Below, piece by piece: positions 8,324-12,535 of a DNA stretch of 12,535 nt. The notes under the pieces were generated by a model, which was given only the letters and a program-made list of their open reading frames with translations, searched no databases and was not told the origin of the DNA. Each line of letters opens with the position of its first letter. Within the stretch, counting starts at the first letter, position 1. Location: contig JAUXDV010000032.1 of assembly GCA_030620735.1 (NCBI GenBank), positions 1 to 12,535 on the forward strand, written 5' to 3'. This stretch comes from Gammaproteobacteria bacterium. GTDB taxonomy: Bacteria > Pseudomonadota > Gammaproteobacteria > Chromatiales > Chromatiaceae. The position numbers and the translations under genes were made by a program.

Positions 8324-8489
8324 GGGATGAGGCAGAAATTAAAGTGCCAGGATATGCAGTATTTTTGTTTGTGGTTTTCGTCGCCACGTCGGGCGCATAG
8401 TGAACTATGAAACCAGAGTGGCGGTGAAAAGCACGGACAAAAAGACAAGCAAGATTGGTATTTTTATAAATGCCTCATCCCTAACCATT
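8316..8489. repeat. Large imperfect palindrome, MITE-like or structured-RNA element
   Basis: Position i pairs with 16805-i across about 170 bp with no insertion or deletion. The outer arms 8319-8334 and 8471-8486 match 15 of 16 bases (GGTAAGGGATGAGGCA against the reverse complement of TGCCTCATCCCTAACC). Inner arms 8359-8392 and 8413-8446 pair at 25 of 34 positions plus five G-T pairs. The centre 8396-8409 is CATAGT-GA-ACTATG. A bulge-like unpaired block sits at 8351-8358/8447-8454. The translated arms also resemble each other (LISASSLT on one strand, FINASSLT on the other), which reflects the inverted repeat. The form resembles ERIC-type intergenic palindromes or a non-autonomous transposable element, but I do not recognise the family. 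No clear target-site duplication was seen. It occupies the divergent leuS/argS gap. Confidence 0.85.
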
Positions 8490-8539
8490 GCGAGTCTGTT
8501 TTTTTGCGGATCAGGTACAATATCGAATATTAATCATGA

Positions 8540-8601
8540 CTCTCGCAAAGGCGCAGAGTTCGCCAAGAAAAACCTTTGCGGTCTTGGCGTCTTGGCGAGA
8601 G
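8540..8601 (+). repeat. 62-bp palindromic intergenic repeat followed by T-run
   Basis: CTCTCGC at 8540-8546 pairs with GCGAGAG at 8595-8601, and the arms continue inward to a small A-rich loop at 8568-8573. The right arm contains the tandem unit GTCTTGGC twice. Over the 28 arm positions there are 21 Watson-Crick pairs, three G-T pairs and four mismatches. The element resembles the short palindromes built from TTTGCGTC/CTTGGCG-like units that occur between genes in many proteobacteria (recalled, not checked). A run of six T (8608-8613) follows shortly after the stem, so on the plus strand it could also stop transcripts entering from the leuS side. Confidence 0.72.
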
Positions 8602-8629
8602 AATAAATTTTTTGATGCCTTGTCAGTCT

Positions 8630-8654
8630 GAGACTTGGTCTCGCTAGCTATAAT
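8630..8654 (+). promoter_or_regulatory. argS promoter with overlapping 13-bp dyad
   Basis: A perfect -10 hexamer TATAAT lies at 8649-8654, about 20 bp before the argS start. The position expected for a -35 box (about 8626-8632) has no good match. The perfect dyad GAGAC-TTG-GTCTC (8630-8642) sits between the -35 and -10 positions and could be an operator. Transcription would begin near 8661, leaving a leader of only about 15 nt. Confidence 0.5.
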
Positions 8655-8675
8655 CTTCCATATTCTTTCAAAACG

Positions 8676-10436
8676 ATGAAAAATGAAATCCAGAAAATAG
8701 TTCAGCAGGCGCTTGATCGGCTGAAGAGAGAGGCTGTGCTGCCCTCTGATCTCCATGTAGAGGCGATGGTCGAACGCACCCGCGACTCCGGTCACGGTGA
8801 TTTTTCCTCCAATGTGGCGATGGTGCTGTGCAAGCAGGCGAAAAGCAACCCGCGTGATTTGGCTGGCAAGATCATAATAGCTCTCCCAGATTCCAGTTTG
8901 ATTGAAAAGGTAGAAATTGCAGGGCCTGGATTCATCAACTTCTACCTTGCGGCTTCCGCCGGCTTTCAGGTCGTGCCGCAGATATTGCAGCAGGGTGATG
9001 AGTTTGGCCGTTCAGATGCGGGGTCCGGGAAAAAAGTGCAGGTTGAATTTGTTTCGGCAAATCCGACCGGTCCTTTGCATGTGGGACATGGCCGGGGCGC
9101 TGCTATCGGGGCAACCGTCGCCAATCTGCTGCAGGCGATCGGCTTTGATGTGCATAGTGAATACTATGTCAATGATGCCGGACGCCAGATGGATATTCTG
9201 GCGGCCTCGGTGTGGCTGCGCTATCTCGAACTGGCGGGTGAGGAGCTGACTTTCCCCGCCAATGGTTACAAAGGGGATTATGTCTGGGATATTGCCGCTG
9301 CGCTGCATCGTGAGCATGGTGACGAGTATCGCCACCCCACAGCAACTGTATTCGAAGCAGTTTGTGCCGACGAACCGGCTGGAGGAGATAAAGAGGCGCA
9401 TATCGATGCGCTGATTCTCAAGTCCAAGATTCTGCTCGGCAGCAACGATTATGAGGTCGTTTTTCAGCGGGCTTTGACGATCATCCTCGATGATATTCGT
9501 GACGACCTGGAGAAGTTCGGTATCTGCTACCAGAGCTGGTTTTCGGAACGCTCTCTGGTTGAATCCGGTGCGGTGAGCCGCGCCATCGAACAACTGCAGC
9601 AGGGCGGTCATATCTACGAGAAGAGCGGCGCCATGTGGTTTCGCTCCTCCGATTTTGGTGACGGGAAGGATCGGGTGGTGGTGCGTGACAATGGCCAGAC
9701 CACCTATTTCGCCTCTGATATCGCCTACCACATGGAAAAATTTGAACGTGGTTTCGACCGGGTGATCGATGTCTGGGGGGCTGATCATCATGGGTATGTT
9801 CCCCGTATCAAGGGTTCGCTGCAGGCGTTGGGACGCGATCCCGAGCAGCTGGAAGTGATATTGGTGCAGTTTGCGATCCTCTATCGCGGCGGAGAAAAGG
9901 TGCAGATGTCGACCCGTTCGGGCGAGTTTGTCACTATTCGTCAGCTGCGCAAGGAGGTTGGGCGCGATGCGGCGCGCTTCTTCTACGTGATGCGCAAGGC
10001 GGAGCAGCATCTGGATTTTGATCTGGAGCTGGCCAAATCGCAATCTTCGGATAATCCGGTCTACTATGTGCAATATGCGCATGCGCGCATCTGCGCGGTG
10101 CTGCGCCAGGCGCAGGAGAAGCAACTGGATGTGACTCCGACAGCGGGGGACAACAATCTGGAGTTGTTGACAACTTCACACGAACAGGCGCTGCTGACCA
10201 CGCTCTCACGCTATCCTGAAGTGCTTCATGCTGCGGCGATGAAGCATGAGCCGCATCAGTTGTGCCACTATGTGCGTGATCTGGCCAACGATTTTCATAC
10301 TTACTACAATGCCCACCCTTTCCTCGTCGATGATGATGCGCTGCGTGATGCGCGCATCAAGCTGATACGCTCCACACGGCAGGTGTTGAAAAATGGCCTT
10401 GCCCTATTAGGCGTCTCTGCGCCCGAGAGTATGTGA
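8676..10436 (+). CDS. argS: Arginyl-tRNA synthetase
   Basis: A class Ia aminoacyl-tRNA synthetase that charges tRNA-Arg. The 586-residue protein is close to the E. coli length (577). It shows the N-terminal ArgS-specific tRNA-binding domain (GHGDFSSNVAM near 39-49), the HIGH motif as HVGH (135-138) in SANPTGPLHVGHGRGAAIG, the MSTRSG loop (411-416) that stands in for KMSKS in this enzyme, and the C-terminal DALR anticodon-binding domain starting near VQYAHARICAVLR. The ATG at 8676 gives the normal N-terminus (MKNEIQKIVQQALDRL). No Shine-Dalgarno sequence precedes it, which fits the very short predicted leader. The stop TGA overlaps the next gene's start as TGATG, so the two are co-transcribed. 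Confidence 0.96.
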   Translation: MKNEIQKIVQQALDRLKREAVLPSDLHVEAMVERTRDSGHGDFSSNVAMVLCKQAKSNPRDLAGKIIIALPDSSLIEKVEIAGPGFINFYLAASAGFQVVPQILQQGDEFGRSDAGSGKKVQVEFVSANPTGPLHVGHGRGAAIGATVANLLQAIGFDVHSEYYVNDAGRQMDILAASVWLRYLELAGEELTFPANGYKGDYVWDIAAALHREHGDEYRHPTATVFEAVCADEPAGGDKEAHIDALILKSKILLGSNDYEVVFQRALTIILDDIRDDLEKFGICYQSWFSERSLVESGAVSRAIEQLQQGGHIYEKSGAMWFRSSDFGDGKDRVVVRDNGQTTYFASDIAYHMEKFERGFDRVIDVWGADHHGYVPRIKGSLQALGRDPEQLEVILVQFAILYRGGEKVQMSTRSGEFVTIRQLRKEVGRDAARFFYVMRKAEQHLDFDLELAKSQSSDNPVYYVQYAHARICAVLRQAQEKQLDVTPTAGDNNLELLTTSHEQALLTTLSRYPEVLHAAAMKHEPHQLCHYVRDLANDFHTYYNAHPFLVDDDALRDARIKLIRSTRQVLKNGLALLGVSAPESM

Positions 10437-11149
10437 TGGCGACAGATTACAAATCCTATGTGCGGCGCCCTATGCAGGAGCAAATATCCAGGCAGCAGCG
10501 CAGGGATAATAATCGCTCGGAATCTCTGCCGGGATGGATGTGGTTTGCCGGTGGAGTGCTGCTGGGCGCCCTGGTGATGGGTGTCATGTGGTTAAAGGAT
10601 CACGAGGCCATCAGTCAGGCGGCAGAAGCGCGGTTTGAAGATGCGAAAAGAGAGATGCAGCAGGCTGCGGCGCCACAAAATGTTGCAGACGAAGAAACAC
10701 AATCACAGCCACCCCGGCAGCAGCAAGAGGTGGCGCTGCACCAGTTTGACTTCTACAACGTGCTTCCAGACAGGGAGGTGGAAGTACAGCCTGACTCGTT
10801 GCGCCCGGTAGCGTCGAAACCGGTTGCTGCCACTGCAATCACAGCAGAAAAAGTCACTGAAGCACCGCTCGAAAAGGCGCCGGAAACCGTGGTGAAACCG
10901 CTCGAAACAGATGCGAAAAGCCTGTTTCAGATGCAGCTCGCCTCCTTTCGTTCACGCTCGGATGCTGAACGCATGATGGCAGGTTCTGCTTTGAATGGGA
11001 TCACAACACGCATTGAGAAAGTCACGATCAACGACAAAGCCTATTACCGTGTGCGCAGCGGACCCTATAGCCGTGAACAGGCGTATAGCCTGCATAAAAG
11101 ACTGAAAAAGAGCGGCATTGAGAGCCTCATTATGCGCGTCAAGCAATAG
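10436..11149 (+). CDS. SPOR-domain membrane protein, FtsN-like
   Basis: A 237-residue bitopic inner-membrane protein with an N-terminal cytoplasmic segment rich in Arg and Lys (1-30), one transmembrane helix (about 31-53), a periplasmic linker rich in Ala, Pro, Glu and Gln, and a C-terminal SPOR domain (about 162-237: FQMQLASFRSRSDAERM...YYRVRSGPY). SPOR domains bind denuded septal peptidoglycan. The linker motif FDFYNVLPDREV is typical of the FtsN-like proteins encoded just after argS in many gammaproteobacteria, so a role in cell division is likely. It may be the local FtsN, but a second SPOR protein elsewhere cannot be excluded. The ATG at 10436 overlaps the argS stop; a GTG at 10433 is in frame. 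GAGAG at 10425-10429 could serve as the ribosome-binding site. Confidence 0.88.
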   Translation: MATDYKSYVRRPMQEQISRQQRRDNNRSESLPGWMWFAGGVLLGALVMGVMWLKDHEAISQAAEARFEDAKREMQQAAAPQNVADEETQSQPPRQQQEVALHQFDFYNVLPDREVEVQPDSLRPVASKPVAATAITAEKVTEAPLEKAPETVVKPLETDAKSLFQMQLASFRSRSDAERMMAGSALNGITTRIEKVTINDKAYYRVRSGPYSREQAYSLHKRLKKSGIESLIMRVKQ

Positions 11150-11156
11150 GCCAAGA

Positions 11157-11196
11157 CCCCTCACCCTAACTTCTTCTACTGAGAGTAGAGAGGGGG
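11157..11196. repeat. Degenerate hairpin or dispersed-repeat remnant in convergent gap
   Basis: CCCCTC (11157-11162) can pair with GAGGGG (11190-11195), and inside it TCTAC (11175-11179) pairs with GTAGA (11185-11189). The start CCCCTCACCCTAAC resembles a common proteobacterial intergenic repeat (recalled, not checked). It begins 8 bases after the SPOR gene stop and could end that transcript, but no T-run follows. The rest of the 237-bp convergent gap (11150-11386) shows no gene I can support. Confidence 0.35.
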
Positions 11197-11386
11197 AGCT
11201 GGTGAAAGCGCCTTGAAGTAGGTTCTCTTTACCACGGAAGATATGACCTACATTCATGATGCATTTTAGATTTCCGAAAGGAGAAGAGTGAAATGGTCAT
11301 AACGCTTCACCACGGTGTTGCCTAAGAAGGATTTGCCGGACTGATGATCACTGACGCTGCATCCATTGAAAGCAAATTCCCATCCC

Positions 11387-12535
11387 TCAATGTCCCGCGA
11401 ATACCAGCATCTTCACCGGCAGCATCAGGGTTTGGATGCGCAGTATCACCGCGTGCACAACGCCAACAGCGTCGATCATATGGAGATAGAGTGAAGCGAA
11501 CGCGCCCAGTTCTCCGGATGCGATCAACTCATGGTTGTAGGTATAGGCATTGGCGATACACTTTGTGCCGGGGAGAACGCCGTCCAGTCCACCTTCATAC
11601 AGTGGCTCCATCCATACTGTCAGCGAGCCTGGACGGGCGCGATCCAGGATATCGATCAATTGATCGGTCGGTCGCACTTGGCCCGCCGCGATCACATCCT
11701 GGACGTTGACCACAATCATCGGGATCACTGTAAAAGGTTTTGAGAGGCAGGAAATCTCGGCAAGCGTGCCCTTTTTGATCACGGGTGCCGACAGCTGGGA
11801 GAAGCCCGCCTGAACCATCTGGCGTCCTGATTCCACGCTCTCTGTTGGTATCAGCAGGCCTGCCGGCCGCAGTATCGGGTTGACATAATCTCCCGGTTGC
11901 AGAAAAAATTGCTGCACACGACCGCTTACGCCGGCGAACACGGTAGTCTTTTCTAGTTCAACCTCCGCCTGTTCCAGAGTCTCCCTGGAGCTGGCTTGCT
12001 GTGAGGGCAATACCAGGGAAAGTTTGGCTGCCACGGCCCCCTGATTGGCAACTGCAGAAGCCAGTGCGCCCACCCTGGAAGAGACAGTGTGAGTCAGTCG
12101 CTGTAACTCCTGGTCACTCACGATGCCAGCATTTTTCTCTCGCAGCTCCTGCTTCACACGAAGCTCATTCTGAGCCTGTTGTAGAGAGCCTTTCGCCGTT
12201 TTAATCATGCCTTCGGCTGCTGCGAGTTCCGAGCGCGTCACCTCGAAGGCCGCTTCCATCTCCGTGACGTGGCTTGCTGCGACCTCCACCGCAGCCAGTT
12301 GCGTGGAATCGCGCAGGCTGAACAGCGGATCACCAGCCTGTACCAGCTGACCGTTTTTGACGAACACTTTTTCCACTCGCCCGCCTCCCTCCGGTAGTAT
12401 CGTTACCGTGCGAAAAAACGGTGATGCATTCGTGGTGGATGGATGGTAGTAGAATATCAACGTGATCAGAGCCACAGTGAGGAGCACGCAAGCAGTGATG
12501 CCCCAGCGCAGCTCATACCACATCGTGAAAAAGGT
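11387..12535 (-). CDS. HlyD-family membrane-fusion (periplasmic adaptor) protein, N-terminus beyond window
   Basis: An inner-membrane-anchored adaptor of the HlyD/EmrA type, which usually bridges an inner-membrane exporter to an outer-membrane channel. Counting from the first ATG (12523): one transmembrane helix (about 9-26); the first half of the lipoyl-like domain (about 41-70, LPEGGGRVEKVFVKNGQLVQAGDPLF); a long coiled-coil hairpin (about 75-190); the second lipoyl half (about 193-216, VFAGVSGRVQQFFLQPGDYVNP); a beta-barrel region; and a hydrophobic C-terminal segment (about 338-378). The frame stays open upstream of 12523 to the window edge. Homologues I recall carry further N-terminal residues before the conserved WYELRWGIT, so the true start probably lies outside. 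The transport partner and cargo are unknown. The gene converges on the argS-SPOR operon. Confidence 0.85.
   Translation of the reverse strand, partial: TFFTMWYELRWGITACVLLTVALITLIFYYHPSTTNASPFFRTVTILPEGGGRVEKVFVKNGQLVQAGDPLFSLRDSTQLAAVEVAASHVTEMEAAFEVTRSELAAAEGMIKTAKGSLQQAQNELRVKQELREKNAGIVSDQELQRLTHTVSSRVGALASAVANQGAVAAKLSLVLPSQQASSRETLEQAEVELEKTTVFAGVSGRVQQFFLQPGDYVNPILRPAGLLIPTESVESGRQMVQAGFSQLSAPVIKKGTLAEISCLSKPFTVIPMIVVNVQDVIAAGQVRPTDQLIDILDRARPGSLTVWMEPLYEGGLDGVLPGTKCIANAYTYNHELIASGELGAFASLYLHMIDAVGVVHAVILRIQTLMLPVKMLVFAGH

Noticed and set aside
8259..8387. In-frame 43-codon N-terminal extension of leuS starting at 8387
   Set aside because: The extension lies in the palindromic repeat, does not match the LeuS N-terminus, and the ATG at 8258 gives the family-typical start.
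8291..8451. Direct repeat GACAAGCA at 8291-8298 and 8444-8451, considered as a target-site duplication
   Set aside because: The second copy lies inside the palindrome, not at its edge, so it cannot be a flanking duplication. An 8-mer can recur by chance.
8400..8606. 68-codon plus-strand open frame in the leuS/argS gap
   Set aside because: It consists of the right arm of one palindrome and most of the next repeat. Its likeness to the opposite-strand peptide comes from the inverted repeat, and no ribosome-binding site is convincing.
9012..10124. 370-codon minus-strand open frame opposite argS
   Set aside because: It is antisense to a clear argS, has no recognisable domain, and its length follows from the codon bias of the real gene.
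11277..11325. Ten-codon frame MVITLHHGVA after AAAGGAG (ATG at 11293)
   Set aside because: The ribosome-binding site is good and spaced 9 nt, but the peptide is tiny, there is no promoter or context, and chance or a gene remnant explains it as well.

Overview
The window looks like a piece of a gammaproteobacterial chromosome of moderate GC content. The leuS-lptE-holA order and the argS-SPOR gene pair are typical of that class. An environmental, possibly sulfur-oxidising Chromatiales-like bacterium is a plausible host, but that is only an impression from protein style and nothing in the window proves it. No phage, transposase, CRISPR or tRNA gene was seen.

Layout from left to right. (1) Bases 1-2387, minus strand: nirB, the large subunit of the NADH-dependent assimilatory nitrite reductase, cut at its C-terminal end by the window edge. 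(2) Bases 2388-2652: the nirB control region. It holds a full match to a sigma-54 promoter and, 52 bp further upstream, a 17-bp NtrC-type dyad, which implies nitrogen-limitation control. (3) Bases 2653-4056, minus: a CPA2-type cation/proton antiporter. (4) Bases 4186-8258, minus: a three-gene operon transcribed leuS, lptE, holA (leucyl-tRNA synthetase, LPS-assembly lipoprotein, clamp-loader delta subunit). (5) Bases 8259-8675: the divergent leuS/argS intergenic region. It contains an imperfect palindrome of about 170 bp, then a second palindrome of 62 bp followed by a T-run, then the argS promoter. (6) Bases 8676-11149, plus: argS and an overlapping FtsN-like SPOR-domain gene. (7) Bases 11150-11386: a convergent intergenic region with a weak repeat-like hairpin. 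(8) Bases 11387-12535, minus: an HlyD-family membrane-fusion protein running off the right edge.

Most genes are housekeeping: translation, outer-membrane assembly, replication and cell division. The parts that deserve attention are non-coding. They are the nitrogen-control architecture in front of nirB and the two palindromic elements between leuS and argS. In both palindromes the imperfect pairs are mostly G-U in the plus-strand RNA, so they may be structured RNA or MITE-like dispersed repeats. I see no strong evidence for a wholly new protein system here.
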